A DNA stretch of 64,000 nt. Source: an uncultured Myxococcales bacterium (GTDB taxonomy: Bacteria > Myxococcota_A > UBA9042 > DTJE01). The stretch's first letter is position 1, and every line of letters starts with the position of its first letter. The notes beneath the pieces are model-generated. The model was not told the origin of the DNA. It worked only from the letters and a program-made list of their open reading frames with translations, and ran no database searches. Both the position numbers and the translations under genes were made by a program. The stretch is from contig CAIZWN010000079.1 of NCBI GenBank assembly GCA_903936705.1, positions 1 to 64,000 of the forward strand. The letters are read 5' to 3'. Positions 35,560-45,103 of this stretch are shown one piece after another.

Positions 35560-38500
35560 TCATGCAGAGAAATAGCGAGCGCGCGGATGATGGAAGACGA
35601 TGGCCGAAGTGGATTGCTCGGGAACCATCTGCAGGGTCTCGGTCAAAGCAACCCCCACGCGATCGGCCTTGAGGAGCGCCAAAAGGGGAATCTGGCCAGC
35701 CATGTCCGGGCATGCGGGATAGCCGAATGAGTACCGGCAGCCTCGATAACCCTTCCTGATGATCTCCTCGGGCGACTGCGCATCCTCGGCAGCAATGCCC
35801 CAGTCCTCGCGAAGCCTACGGTGCAGGAACTCGGCAGACGCCTCGGCCAGTTCCACCGACAACCCGTGCAGGTAGAGGTACTCGGTGTATTCTCCAGCCT
35901 CGAACAGCGCCTTCTCGCGCATGGAAGCCTGGCTGCCAACCGTGGACGCCTGGAAGCCCAGAACGTCACGTATTCCGGAAGAACCGGGCAGGACGAAGTC
36001 CGCCAGACACAGATATGGCGGCTCGGCCTGGCGCGGGAACGCGAACCTGGCTACCTCGCGGTCGCCGTCAGGGTCGTAAACAATCACAGAGTCCCCGTCG
36101 GCGTTGGCTGGCAAAAATCCCCGAACGCCGGCAGGCCGCAGGACCCCCTCGGCTGCGTAACGGTTGTAGCGTTCCTGGAACATCGGTTCCAGTTGCCCTT
36201 CCGCCAGTCTCCGCCACTCGTCGTCCGTCATCCCCCCCTTCTTGAACTGCCACTGCATCCTGAACAGGGAAGTGCGATTGATATAGCGGGCCACCTCGGT
36301 CGCAGGAAGCGACTCATGCACCAGCATCCCAAGGAACGGTACCGGCGGCGGGGCCTCAACCGGAGCAACAAGCTCGCGCACACCGTTTGGCCTGGACACG
36401 ACAGCGCGCTCGACCGGAGCCTTGGGCACGGCCGGAACCAGGCGACCGGCCACCAGCGCGTCCATGACCCGCAAGCCGTCGAAAGCGTCTGCACAGTAGA
36501 CAACGGAACCCGAATACCGAGCCGCCAGGTCCTCGGCGACAAAGCGCTTCGTCAGCGCGGCTCCGCCCAGCAGCACTGGCGTCCTGAGCCCCCTGCGCTG
36601 CATCTCGATCAGGTTGTCTCGCATGACGACGGTTGACTTCACCAGCAGGCCTGAAAGGCCGATTGCCTGGGCCTGTTCACTGGCGGCTGCCTCCAGGATG
36701 GCCTCGATCGGCTGTTTGATACCCAGGTTTACAACCCGGTACCCGTTGTTTGACAGCAGGATGTCCACGAGGTTCTTCCCGATATCGTGAACGTCGCCGG
36801 CCACAGTCGCCAGAACCAGGGTGCCGCGGGGCGCACTGTCGGACTTTTCCATTCGCGGCTCGAGGTGGCGCACTGCGGCCTTCATGGCCTCGGCCGAACG
36901 CAGCACGAAGGGCAGTTGCATCTCGCCCCGGCCGAACCGCTCGCCCACGACCTTCATAGCCGGCAGTAGGACCTCGGTCACGATCGCCATCGGCGTACGG
37001 ACAGACAGTTCTTCCTCCAGCGCAGCTTCCAGCCCGGTCCGATCGCCCCGCAGGACACATCGGTGCAACCGCTCCGCTGCCGACAACGCCAGCACCTGCG
37101 CAGGATCGAAGTTCCCGTCCGCTGACGCTCCCTCGAACGCTTCCAGGAAAAGTTCGAGCGGGTCCCGTCCGACATGGCGCCCGAACACCAGGTCATCTGC
37201 CAGACGACGCTTGTCGGCGGGGATCTCGGCAAGAGGCAGCACCCGACCCGCATTCATGATCGCGGCGTCGAGACCGGCATCCAGCGCGTGGCCAAGAAAG
37301 ACGCTGTTCAGCACGCGGCGGGCGGCTGGGGACAACCCGAACGAAATGTTGCTGACGCCAAGGCTGGTGAATACACCGGGAAGATCCTTCTTTACCAGAC
37401 GAATGGCATCGAGAGTCCTTGCACCAGCGTCCCGCAGCGACGGATCACCCGAGCCCAACGTGAACGTCAGCACGTCCAGGAACAGATCCTGCGGCGCAAA
37501 CCCGTGAACAGAAACAAGGCGGTCCACAAGGCGCTTTGCAACTTCAAGCTTGCGATCGACGGTCATCGCCATACCAGTCTCGTCGATTGTCAGGCCGACC
37601 AGGGCTGCGCCGTGCCGACGGGCCATCGCCGCAACACGGTCCAGGCGGGCACCTCCATCCTCGAAGTTGACCGAGTTCAACACCGCGCGCCCGGGATACT
37701 CGCGCAACGCGACTTCCATCGCGTCGATCTCGGTCGAGTCGTAGACCATGGGGGCCTCGACCACCTCCCGAAGACGCGGTACCAGGGCCCGCGCGTCAGC
37801 AGCCTCGTCGCGACCAACCATTGCCAGGCAGACATCCAACAGGTGCGCGCCTTCGGCCTGCTGGTCTCGCGCTATCGAAACCATCCCGTCCATGTCCTCG
37901 GCGGCCAGGCGGTCTCGGAACGCCTTGCTGCCATTGGCATTCGTACGTTCACCGAGAATCAACGGGCGAGGCTCCTGGGCAAACGGCACCGCACAGAACA
38001 GCGAAGACGCTGCCGGTGGCAGGACCGGATTACGACTGCCGGGCGCGACACCTTCCAGTGCCTTCGACAACGCGGCAATGTGAGCCGGTGTGGTGCCGCA
38101 GCAGCCACCGACGAAGCACACCCCCAGTTCGGTTACGAACGCCGCAACCTGGGACGCGAAGTCATCCGGGGTCAAACGGTACGACAAACGGCCATCGATG
38201 TTTTCGGGGAGGCCGGCATTCGGCAGGACCGACAAAGGCAATGGACATATACGCGACAGTTCGGACAACACCCGATGCATGTCCTCGGGGCCGGTGGCGC
38301 AGTTGATCCCGAAAGCCGAAACCCCCGGTAAGTTGGTCAACGTCACCACAGCGGCCATCGGATCCGTACCCAGCAGCATCAGCCCGTTGCGGTCGAAGGT
38401 AACCTGCACGAACACCGGAATCTCACGACCCGCCTGATCCATGGCATCGCGCGCCGCCAGCACCGCGATCTTGGCCTGCAAAGGGTCCTGGCACGTCTCC

Positions 38501-38970
38501 ACCTGGAAGAGGTCCACTCCGCCTTCCAGAAGTCCGGCAAACTGGTCACGGTAGCTGGCATACATATCTTCAAAGCCAATCTGGCCAAGTGAAGGCAGGC
38601 GCGTACCCGGACCCACCGAACCGGAAACGAACCTTGGCCGGCCTGGCCGGGACGCATCGTCAGCCGCCCGCCGGGCCAACTGTGCCGACACCCTTGACAG
38701 CTCCCTGGCGCGCGTCTCCTGCCCATACTCCCGCAGCACAATCGCATTTGCACCGAACGAGTCTGTCTCGATAACGTCGGCCCCGGCCGCGAGATAGGAT
38801 CGGTGGATGTCGATAATGACGTCCGGACGTGTGACGACCAGGATTTCATTCAGGCCTTCAAGACCCGCAAAATCCGCCGCAACAAGATCGCGACGCTGAA
38901 GCTCGGTGCCCATCGCGCCATCGAACACCACGGGTCGAAAACGCGCCAGTTCAATGATTGGATGTTCCAT
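35560..38970 (-). CDS. metH: Cobalamin-dependent methionine synthase
   Basis: A 1136-residue enzyme that transfers methyl from 5-methyltetrahydrofolate to homocysteine via B12. Domains in order: homocysteine-binding barrel (FDGAMGTELQRR, zinc ligands in NCATG and VGGCCGTTPAH), pterin-binding domain (LGERTNANGSKAFRD), cap domain, B12 domain with the DxHxxG motif (GDVHDIGKNLV, about residue 725), and the SAM-dependent reactivation domain (GYRGCRYSFGYPACPDM). All four modules are present, so the enzyme should self-reactivate with flavodoxin. ATG 38970 is preferred (AGGAG seven bases upstream) over ATG 38985. A TTGACA hexamer lies at 39096-39091 upstream; no riboswitch was recognised. It heads the minus-strand run to 30683. 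Confidence 0.95.
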   Translation of the reverse strand: MEHPIIELARFRPVVFDGAMGTELQRRDLVAADFAGLEGLNEILVVTRPDVIIDIHRSYLAAGADVIETDSFGANAIVLREYGQETRARELSRVSAQLARRAADDASRPGRPRFVSGSVGPGTRLPSLGQIGFEDMYASYRDQFAGLLEGGVDLFQVETCQDPLQAKIAVLAARDAMDQAGREIPVFVQVTFDRNGLMLLGTDPMAAVVTLTNLPGVSAFGINCATGPEDMHRVLSELSRICPLPLSVLPNAGLPENIDGRLSYRLTPDDFASQVAAFVTELGVCFVGGCCGTTPAHIAALSKALEGVAPGSRNPVLPPAASSLFCAVPFAQEPRPLILGERTNANGSKAFRDRLAAEDMDGMVSIARDQQAEGAHLLDVCLAMVGRDEAADARALVPRLREVVEAPMVYDSTEIDAMEVALREYPGRAVLNSVNFEDGGARLDRVAAMARRHGAALVGLTIDETGMAMTVDRKLEVAKRLVDRLVSVHGFAPQDLFLDVLTFTLGSGDPSLRDAGARTLDAIRLVKKDLPGVFTSLGVSNISFGLSPAARRVLNSVFLGHALDAGLDAAIMNAGRVLPLAEIPADKRRLADDLVFGRHVGRDPLELFLEAFEGASADGNFDPAQVLALSAAERLHRCVLRGDRTGLEAALEEELSVRTPMAIVTEVLLPAMKVVGERFGRGEMQLPFVLRSAEAMKAAVRHLEPRMEKSDSAPRGTLVLATVAGDVHDIGKNLVDILLSNNGYRVVNLGIKQPIEAILEAAASEQAQAIGLSGLLVKSTVVMRDNLIEMQRRGLRTPVLLGGAALTKRFVAEDLAARYSGSVVYCADAFDGLRVMDALVAGRLVPAVPKAPVERAVVSRPNGVRELVAPVEAPPPVPFLGMLVHESLPATEVARYINRTSLFRMQWQFKKGGMTDDEWRRLAEGQLEPMFQERYNRYAAEGVLRPAGVRGFLPANADGDSVIVYDPDGDREVARFAFPRQAEPPYLCLADFVLPGSSGIRDVLGFQASTVGSQASMREKALFEAGEYTEYLYLHGLSVELAEASAEFLHRRLREDWGIAAEDAQSPEEIIRKGYRGCRYSFGYPACPDMAGQIPLLALLKADRVGVALTETLQMVPEQSTSAIVFHHPRARYFSA

Positions 38971-39067
38971 GGCCAACTCCTGCATCCCGCGTGGCTAACG
39001 ATCTCGCGAACCATGGCCGTTCGATAACGGAACAACGAATGGATTGCAAGGCTGGCATTTCAAACGT

Positions 39068-39096
39068 CGGATTAAGTATTTGGGATCCCCTGTCAA
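39068..39096 (-). promoter_or_regulatory. Weak candidate promoter of metH
   Basis: On the minus strand TTGACA (39096-39091) is a perfect -35. The best -10-like sequences follow 15 to 17 bases later (TTAATC, TAATCC), all poor. It lies about 100 bases before ATG 38970. Confidence 0.3.
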
Positions 39097-39197
39097 TCGG
39101 CCGACCGTCCAACGGCCGGCTGTCGCGCGGCCCGCTTGCACCAATCCTCAACCTTTCGTATGTTCGAATCCTGGAACCCCGACCATGCGAGGCCGAT

Positions 39198-39755
39198 ATG
39201 TTCAAGAGCCTGGCTCCAGGTTTCCTGCTGGCCACGCCGCCTCTGACTGATCCGAGCTTCAAGCAGACGGTCGTACTACTGTTTGCGCATACGCTGGACG
39301 GAGCGATGGGCCTGGTCATAAACAGACCATCAAGGCGCTTTCTTGGCGAGGTCGTGGATTCGGCGGGTCTGGAATGCCCCGAGGCAACTCTGCGCGGACG
39401 ACGCGTCTTCAACGGCGGCCCCGTCCAGTCCGAATCGGGCTGGGTGGTTTTCGAGGGTCCTGACACACGTGGGGAGTCTTTCTCCATAGCTGGCGACTTG
39501 CGCGTCACGGGATCGCTGGACGTCTTCAAGGAACTTCTGCGGGACCGGAATCGCGGACGGATGATGTTCCTGCTGGGGTATTCCGGATGGGGGCCTGGCC
39601 AACTGGATGCCGAGGTCGAGGGCGGCTCGTGGATGCCCGTACCGCCCCGCGCCGGGACGATCTTCGAGATTCCAGTTGAGGAAAGATGGCGTTACGCCTA
39701 CCTGGAATGCGGCATCGACCCGAATCTATGGTCGCCGACGATCGGCGACGGCTGA
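39198..39755 (+). CDS. YqgE/AlgH family protein (UPF0301)
   Basis: A 185-residue cytoplasmic protein of the YqgE/AlgH family, implicated elsewhere in transcriptional control but with unproven chemistry. Motifs: PGFLLATPPLTDPSFKQTVVLLFAH, GAMGLVINRPSRR, FNGGPVQSESGWVVF, FLLGYSGWGPGQLDAEV. ATG 39198 has GAGG seven bases upstream; the open frame before it is out of family. It is divergent from metH over 227 bases and lies 57 bases before the histidine kinase. Confidence 0.9.
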   Translation: MFKSLAPGFLLATPPLTDPSFKQTVVLLFAHTLDGAMGLVINRPSRRFLGEVVDSAGLECPEATLRGRRVFNGGPVQSESGWVVFEGPDTRGESFSIAGDLRVTGSLDVFKELLRDRNRGRMMFLLGYSGWGPGQLDAEVEGGSWMPVPPRAGTIFEIPVEERWRYAYLECGIDPNLWSPTIGDG

Positions 39756-39812
39756 TACGGTCCATTATTGTTCTGGATGCGTTCGCCGGCCATACAGGCT
39801 AGGATCGGCCGC

Positions 39813-41372
39813 ATGAAACCCTCCCTTTCGACACGCGTCGGTGCCGGTCTCGTCATCCAGGCCATCGTCTTCTGCGCTGCCATGCTGTACCTGGCCCTGA
39901 CAGCCGATTCGCTGCTGGTCGGCGTTTCGGTCCTGAAGGAGGATCTGGGCCCCGCCGTCGAGAACCTGAACAAACTGGTAATGGAAACCAAGGCAGTCGA
40001 GGATCTCCTGTTGTCCGGACGCCCTGGCGATCTCGACCGGGCTCGCTTGCAGGCGGCCAGGTTACGGACATTCGACCGCCTGCGCGAGGCCGCCGAGGTT
40101 CTTGAAAAGACCGCAGACTCAGGCGGGGTTGGAAAGGCCCGACAGGACGATCTGAGGGAGGCAGTCGAGGCCGCCGAGTCGGTCAAGGCCATGGAACGGA
40201 GGCCGATTCCCGGGGCCGACTCGTCGCTGCCGCCGAACCTGGATGAGGCTACTACAATCCTGCTTGGCCGACTTGATACGACGCCTAGGTCAGGTGCGAC
40301 CGGCGGCGAGGCTGAGGCCGGGGCACGGGAGCTGGTGCGAGCACTGCGGCAGTTGAGGGGTGGCGAACTGCGTGTGCATCGACTGGCCCTGTCGGCGCTT
40401 CGCGAGGCCGAGCACGACCTGGTCACGCGGCGGTCGGAACTGTCCCTTGTCGTGATCATCGTCTCGGCAATAGCTTTGGTGACGGCCCTCGTGGTGCTGC
40501 TGACATCCCTGCGTGCACTGCGGCCCGTAGGCGATCTGGTGGCGGCGATCCGGCGGCTGGCCGGCGGGGACACTTCCCCTGTTTCGATCAGATCGACCCG
40601 GGAACTGGCCGACCTGTCGGACGCACTGAATTCCCTGGCCCAGGAATTGTCGCGGCGGGCCTCGGAACAGCAGCGCGCCCAGGAGGAAAGGATGCGCACC
40701 GAACGCCTGGCTGTCGTAGGCCGCATGGCGTCGGTAGTAGCGCACGAAGTCCGCAATCCGCTGAATTCGATTGCACTGAACGTGGACCTGCTGCACGAGA
40801 TGCTTGGCAGCCCGGACCGGGGGGGCACCAGGGCAGGCGAAGTGCTGGCGGCGGTCCAGGGCGAGGTCGATCGCCTGTCTGAAATTACCGAAGAATACCT
40901 GCGCTTTGGAAGGATGCCTCGTGGCGTGCTCACGCCTATCGATGCGTCGCTGGCCGTGCGCGATACCCGGGATTTCATGGCCGGGGAATTCGCCGCGGCT
41001 GGCGTGGAGGTCGTGACCAATTTGCCCGGGGAACCCGCGCGCATACTGACTGACGAAGGCCAGTTGCGCCAGGCGCTGGTGAACATCCTGCGAAACGCCG
41101 TCGAGGCAATGCCTGGTGGCGGGATCCTCACCATTACCGTTCTCGCCGAGGAGGACCGCGTTGCCATAGAGGTGTCCGACACTGGAACGGGAATTCCCGA
41201 GTCGTTCCGAGCTCGCCTGTTCGAACCTTTCGCGACGACCAAGCCACGGGGAACCGGACTTGGCCTGGCGTTCGTGCAGCAGGTCGCCCAGGAATCCGGC
41301 GGCGAGGTTGGGATCCAGTCGACTGAAGGTCGAGGAACAACGGTTCGGTTGAGGTTGCGCAGGACAGCATGA
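39813..41372 (+). CDS. Membrane sensor histidine kinase
   Basis: A 519-residue kinase. Two membrane helices (TRVGAGLVIQAIVFCAAMLYLALTADS; LSLVVIIVSAIALVTALVVLLTSL) flank a periplasmic helical sensor of about 180 residues. A HAMP-like region (LRPVGDLVAAIRRLAGGDT) and a coiled coil follow. The H box reads VVAHEVRNPLNSI with the phospho-accepting His; N box RQALVNILRNAVEAMPGGG; G1 VSDTGTGIPE; G2 GTGLGLAFVQQV. ATG 39813 is preceded by AGGA. No response regulator is adjacent, so its partner lies elsewhere. A lipoprotein metallopeptidase follows 28 bases on. Confidence 0.9.
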   Translation: MKPSLSTRVGAGLVIQAIVFCAAMLYLALTADSLLVGVSVLKEDLGPAVENLNKLVMETKAVEDLLLSGRPGDLDRARLQAARLRTFDRLREAAEVLEKTADSGGVGKARQDDLREAVEAAESVKAMERRPIPGADSSLPPNLDEATTILLGRLDTTPRSGATGGEAEAGARELVRALRQLRGGELRVHRLALSALREAEHDLVTRRSELSLVVIIVSAIALVTALVVLLTSLRALRPVGDLVAAIRRLAGGDTSPVSIRSTRELADLSDALNSLAQELSRRASEQQRAQEERMRTERLAVVGRMASVVAHEVRNPLNSIALNVDLLHEMLGSPDRGGTRAGEVLAAVQGEVDRLSEITEEYLRFGRMPRGVLTPIDASLAVRDTRDFMAGEFAAAGVEVVTNLPGEPARILTDEGQLRQALVNILRNAVEAMPGGGILTITVLAEEDRVAIEVSDTGTGIPESFRARLFEPFATTKPRGTGLGLAFVQQVAQESGGEVGIQSTEGRGTTVRLRLRRTA

Positions 41373-41400
41373 CCTGCGCCCCGAACCTTGAGGAGACTGC

Positions 41401-43137
41401 ATGATCGCGAAGCCCTTCTTGTTGACGACCGGACTGGGAATGCTCCTGTCCGTATCGGTTGGCTGCGCTACGATCGGGGCTACCCATGGAGGAACCATGC
41501 GACCGCCTGACCGCAAGGAACTGGAGGCCAAGCGTGCGCGCTATGCCGACGTCGAAATCACCATCGATCCGACGACCCTATCGACAGCTGACCGAAGCGT
41601 TCTGGAACCGTTGGTGCGCGCCGGACGAATCATTGATCGGATCTTCTGGAAGCAGGCTTCGAAGGAAGGGACAGATCTAGAAGCCAGTTTGCGGAAACGA
41701 TCCGACGAAATGGGACGTTTGCTGGCTGACTACGTCAGGATAAACGCCGGACCATGGGACCGTCTTGACGACTACGCGCCGTTTGAAGGCTCTCGGCCCA
41801 AGCCCATGGGCGCGACGTTCTATCCCGAGAACCTGACGCGATCAGCTTTTGATGCCTGGCTTGAATCACATCCCGGTGATCGCGACGCCTTCGAATCGCC
41901 ATTCACAGTAATCAGGCAGGAAAAAGACTTGCTGGTGTCGATACCCTACTCGGTCGAGTACCGGGATGACCTGGAGACAGCAGCCAGGCTGTTGAAGGAA
42001 GCTGCCGCCAGGACGCCGGATGCGTCCCTGGCAAAGTTTCTGCGATCGCGCGCCGCGGCGTTTCTGTCGAACGACTACTACCCTAGCGACCTGGACTGGA
42101 TGGACCTGGGGACCACCGATGGTCCAGGCGCGTCATCCATCGAGGTAGTCATCGGCCCATACGAGGTTTACGAGGACCGCCTGTTGAACCTGAAGGCGTC
42201 CTTCGAGTCGTTCGTCACCGTGCGCGACGCCGCCGAGAGCAGCAAACTTTCGGTGGTGGCCGGACTGCTTGACGAACTGGAAACTGCGCTGCCAATCGAT
42301 GACAGGCACAAGAATTTCAGTCGCGGAAAATCCTCGCCTATCGCCGTTGTGAACGTGGTCTATACCTCGGGCGACACGGCCGCGGGCGTGCAGACCACTG
42401 CATTCAACCTGCCGAATGACGAGCGCGTCAGATCTGCCAAGGGTTCCAAGAAAGTCATGTTGAAGAACGTCGCACGGGCTAAATTCGACAATAGCCTGGT
42501 TCCCATTGCACGGACGCTTCTGGACCCGGTACTGTTGAACATGGTCTCGTTCGAGGCCTATTTCAATTTCGTGCTGCTGCACGAGGTCAGCCACGGCCTG
42601 GGGCCGGGAATCCTTGCCAGGGCCGACGGATCCTCGACAACTGTGAACCTGGCTCTGCGCGACACGTACTCTGGAATCGAGGAGTGCAAGGCCGACGTCC
42701 TGGGCGTTCTGAACAGCCTGCTACTGGTGCGAAAAGGCGTGCTGGCAGCCGAGGTGGGCCGGACGATGCAGGCCACATTTCTTGCCGGATTGTTCCGGTC
42801 GATCCGCTTCGGGATTACCGAGGCGCACGGCATTGCGAACATGGCACAGTACAACTGGCTGCGAAAGGCTGGGGCGATCACTCGCGACGCGGCGAAAGGC
42901 ACCTTCGGTATCGACTCGGCAAAGTTCGAGCCGGCGATGCGCGACCTTGCCAGATTGCTGTTGATAGTCCAGGCCGAGGGCGACTACGACGGGGCCAGGG
43001 CATTACTGAAGACGTATGGAGCGATGCCAGACGAAGTCGCAGATGCATTGAAGCGTCTGTCAAAAGTACCAGTGGACATCAGGCCGATCTACACGCTTGG
43101 CAAGATGCTGCTGGGGGAAGAAGCCGGCTCGCGCTGA
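41401..43137 (+). CDS. M49-like (DPP III type) metallopeptidase lipoprotein
   Basis: A 578-residue lipoprotein (LLTTGLGMLLSVSVGC; lipobox SVGC). The zinc motif HEVSHG starts at about residue 394 and the second motif EECKAD at about 427, as in family M49 (HExxxH/HExxGH plus EECRAE/D), in which the active-site Glu and third zinc ligand are so arranged. M49 enzymes (dipeptidyl peptidase III) are normally cytosolic, so a lipid-anchored version is unusual. SD GAGGAG precedes ATG by six bases. Some M49-like proteins are annotated as Nudix-linked hydrolases; there is no Nudix domain here. Function as exopeptidase is family inference. Confidence 0.78.
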   Translation: MIAKPFLLTTGLGMLLSVSVGCATIGATHGGTMRPPDRKELEAKRARYADVEITIDPTTLSTADRSVLEPLVRAGRIIDRIFWKQASKEGTDLEASLRKRSDEMGRLLADYVRINAGPWDRLDDYAPFEGSRPKPMGATFYPENLTRSAFDAWLESHPGDRDAFESPFTVIRQEKDLLVSIPYSVEYRDDLETAARLLKEAAARTPDASLAKFLRSRAAAFLSNDYYPSDLDWMDLGTTDGPGASSIEVVIGPYEVYEDRLLNLKASFESFVTVRDAAESSKLSVVAGLLDELETALPIDDRHKNFSRGKSSPIAVVNVVYTSGDTAAGVQTTAFNLPNDERVRSAKGSKKVMLKNVARAKFDNSLVPIARTLLDPVLLNMVSFEAYFNFVLLHEVSHGLGPGILARADGSSTTVNLALRDTYSGIEECKADVLGVLNSLLLVRKGVLAAEVGRTMQATFLAGLFRSIRFGITEAHGIANMAQYNWLRKAGAITRDAAKGTFGIDSAKFEPAMRDLARLLLIVQAEGDYDGARALLKTYGAMPDEVADALKRLSKVPVDIRPIYTLGKMLLGEEAGSR

Positions 43138-43147
43138 GAAGGTCGGG

Positions 43148-43378
43148 CTAGTGTCCGCCGCAACCACAGGACCCGCATTGACCTGACGCGCAGCCCGAGC
43201 ACCCGTCGGACTTTGATGACGTGGTCATCTTTCCTCCGACCGAGAACGCAGCCGCCGATGCAAGACGTCGTACATTGCGCTGCTGGCACTTCGGGCAGGG
43301 CCAAGTCTCGGTCCCGGACGGGACAAGGTCCTCGAACTCGACATCGCAGTTGTCGCAAAGAAACTCGTACATCGGCAT
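43148..43378 (-). CDS. FmdB-type zinc ribbon protein
   Basis: A 76-residue protein beginning MPMYEFLCDNCDVEFEDLVP and containing C-x2-C ... C-x2-C (CDNC, CPKC), a FmdB_ring zinc ribbon. It continues with a Gly/Cys-rich tail (CSGCASGQCGSCGCGGH), common in this small family. Start ATG 43378 with GGGGGA upstream; the longer open frame to 44359 is not credible. The family is of unknown role, possibly regulatory. Convergent with the M49-like gene. Confidence 0.83.
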   Translation of the reverse strand: MPMYEFLCDNCDVEFEDLVPSGTETWPCPKCQQRNVRRLASAAAFSVGGKMTTSSKSDGCSGCASGQCGSCGCGGH

Positions 43379-43454
43379 TGGATCCCCCGAACACATGGAT
43401 GCCGGCCAGCTCCGGCTGGCGGAATGATAACCATAGGGCCCGGGTGCCGCCAGA

Positions 43455-43483
43455 TTGATGGTTGATACGAGGCTGGAAATAAT
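43455..43483 (+). promoter_or_regulatory. Candidate promoter of the MYXO-CTERM phospholipase-like gene
   Basis: TTGATG (43455-43460), a 17-base spacer and AATAAT (43478-43483) lie 87 bases before ATG 43571. The -10 matches five of six consensus positions. Confidence 0.5.
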
Positions 43484-43570
43484 TTTCCTCTTTGCTCGAC
43501 AAGAAGTGACATCGAAGGGCAGAATCTGTCTGGAACGCATGCCGGACATCGACCGCACAAGGAGAAGGCC

Positions 43571-45103
43571 ATGCCAGAAAACTCGATCTCGCAAGTTCGA
43601 CGTGGAGCATGGTGCCTGGCAATCGGACTGCTGCTGACTGGCCCGGCTGCCCTGGCCAACGGCAACTATACGCACGGTTGGGTGGCAATCGACGCCGTCA
43701 GGCAACTGCCTTCCGGCGACCTGCACACACTGCTGAACCGGGTCGACCTGATGCCTATCCTGCGGAACGGCGCCATGTTTCCCGACGGCGGATACGCCGT
43801 GAACGACGAATACGGTGAGACCAGTCACTGGGAGCCCTTCCACCTGGCCTACGCGGACTGGATTCGGGCAACTTTTCAGCCGCCATGGACCGACGATGCC
43901 GCCAGGCACATCGCGTTTCTGATGGGCATGTCGGCCCACGGCATGTCGGACCAGTTGTACGACGGCATGTTCCTGCCGCGCCACCGCTTCTACGACGTGA
44001 ATGGCGACGACGCTGCGCCCTACGGCGTGGACGGGGCCACTGACACTTGTTTCGCCGCTATCAAGGGGACAATCGAGCCGCCCGAGCCATGGGTCCCTGC
44101 CGAGGAACTGGCCCCACTTTACGAACCGCTGCTGGGCCACCCTGTCGACGCGGAAACGATTCGGCTGGGACAGGGCCTGGTCACGTTTGCAATCGTTCAC
44201 GCGAACACGGAGGCCTCGGACCCGACCATTGTGGCCGGCTACCTGCAAACTTTCCCATGGGCCTGCGGACACCAGGACGACCCGGACGCGCCTGGCAGCC
44301 CACCAACCCATGGACGTGCGGTCGCAGCCTACTGGAAGGTTCTGTGGGCAAGACTGCACGGGGACACCGCTTTCGACAAGCCGCTGCTGGGGACGTTCTT
44401 CACTGGTGGAGCGCCATGGAGCTACCCGCTGGACTCGTCCAATCCTGATTCATGGGTCTCGTTCGCAATGCCGCGGGGGCTGGCACCGTCTACCCTGCTG
44501 CCTACGAACATCGTCGTCACCCGGGACGGGGAAGATACCGTCCCAATTCCTGTCAACATCAGCGTTCACTACGGGCTGCATTCCCATCTGGTCAACGTCC
44601 AGCCCAAGCAGGACTGGGTTCAGGACGCCTCCTACACGATCACGATATCTCCGCCACTGGATTCCTGGGACGGGATGCCAATGCAAAGGACTTACGTCTT
44701 CGGCTTCTCGACCCTGCCTCAACCTGCTGGTTGGGGGGACGAGATCTCGACTGCGGACGGCCCGCCGGATGAGGCTGCCGAAGCGTCAGAGGAGATCGCA
44801 AATCCTGCAGACGCCAGTGGTGATGAAGGTTTTCCTGCCGACGCCTTCGAGGCTGTCAGTGATACCGGCGGTCTTGCCGATCTGTCGGGCGAGTCCGCTG
44901 CCGAATCAACGGATGACTCTGTCCGGGCGGACACGGGGGAATCCGCGGCAGATTCTGCCGAGACATCCGGCGGCAAAGGCGGCGGTGGATGTTCCATGCT
45001 GCCTGACGCCGGCAGTGCAGTTCCAGGCGCACTGCTGCCTTGCTTGCTGCTGCTTTTGGCCGCTGCTAGACGCGTTCGTCGTCGATGCCAGCTTGACTCA
45101 TAA
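43571..45103 (+). CDS. Exported zinc-dependent phospholipase C-like protein with MYXO-CTERM anchor
   Basis: A 510-residue surface-type protein. A signal peptide (LAIGLLLTGPAALA) is followed by residues resembling the zinc-dependent phospholipase C/S1-P1 nuclease fold (THGWVAIDAVRQLP, FPDGGYAVNDEYG, SHWEPFHLAY, FLMGMSAHGMSDQLYDGMF), with His/Asp ligands at the usual spacing. A beta-sandwich domain follows, then an Asp/Ser-rich linker, and a MYXO-CTERM-like tail: GGGGCSMLP, a hydrophobic helix (LLPCLLLLLAAA) and RRVRRRC. The tail directs outer-membrane or surface sorting in myxobacteria, a strong lineage marker. ATG 43571 has AAGGAG. Confidence 0.78.
   Translation: MPENSISQVRRGAWCLAIGLLLTGPAALANGNYTHGWVAIDAVRQLPSGDLHTLLNRVDLMPILRNGAMFPDGGYAVNDEYGETSHWEPFHLAYADWIRATFQPPWTDDAARHIAFLMGMSAHGMSDQLYDGMFLPRHRFYDVNGDDAAPYGVDGATDTCFAAIKGTIEPPEPWVPAEELAPLYEPLLGHPVDAETIRLGQGLVTFAIVHANTEASDPTIVAGYLQTFPWACGHQDDPDAPGSPPTHGRAVAAYWKVLWARLHGDTAFDKPLLGTFFTGGAPWSYPLDSSNPDSWVSFAMPRGLAPSTLLPTNIVVTRDGEDTVPIPVNISVHYGLHSHLVNVQPKQDWVQDASYTITISPPLDSWDGMPMQRTYVFGFSTLPQPAGWGDEISTADGPPDEAAEASEEIANPADASGDEGFPADAFEAVSDTGGLADLSGESAAESTDDSVRADTGESAADSAETSGGKGGGGCSMLPDAGSAVPGALLPCLLLLLAAARRVRRRCQLDS

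Noticed and set aside
37174-38331. A 385-residue plus-strand frame inside metH
   Set aside because: Antisense to conserved metH pterin and homocysteine domains.
38986-39197. Possible B12 or SAH riboswitch upstream of metH
   Set aside because: I could not find the conserved B12 box or SAH-riboswitch core in these 212 bases on the minus strand.
43379-44359. Upstream extension of the FmdB-type frame to 403 residues
   Set aside because: The family starts at MPMYEF with an SD; the extension is antisense to the phospholipase-like gene.
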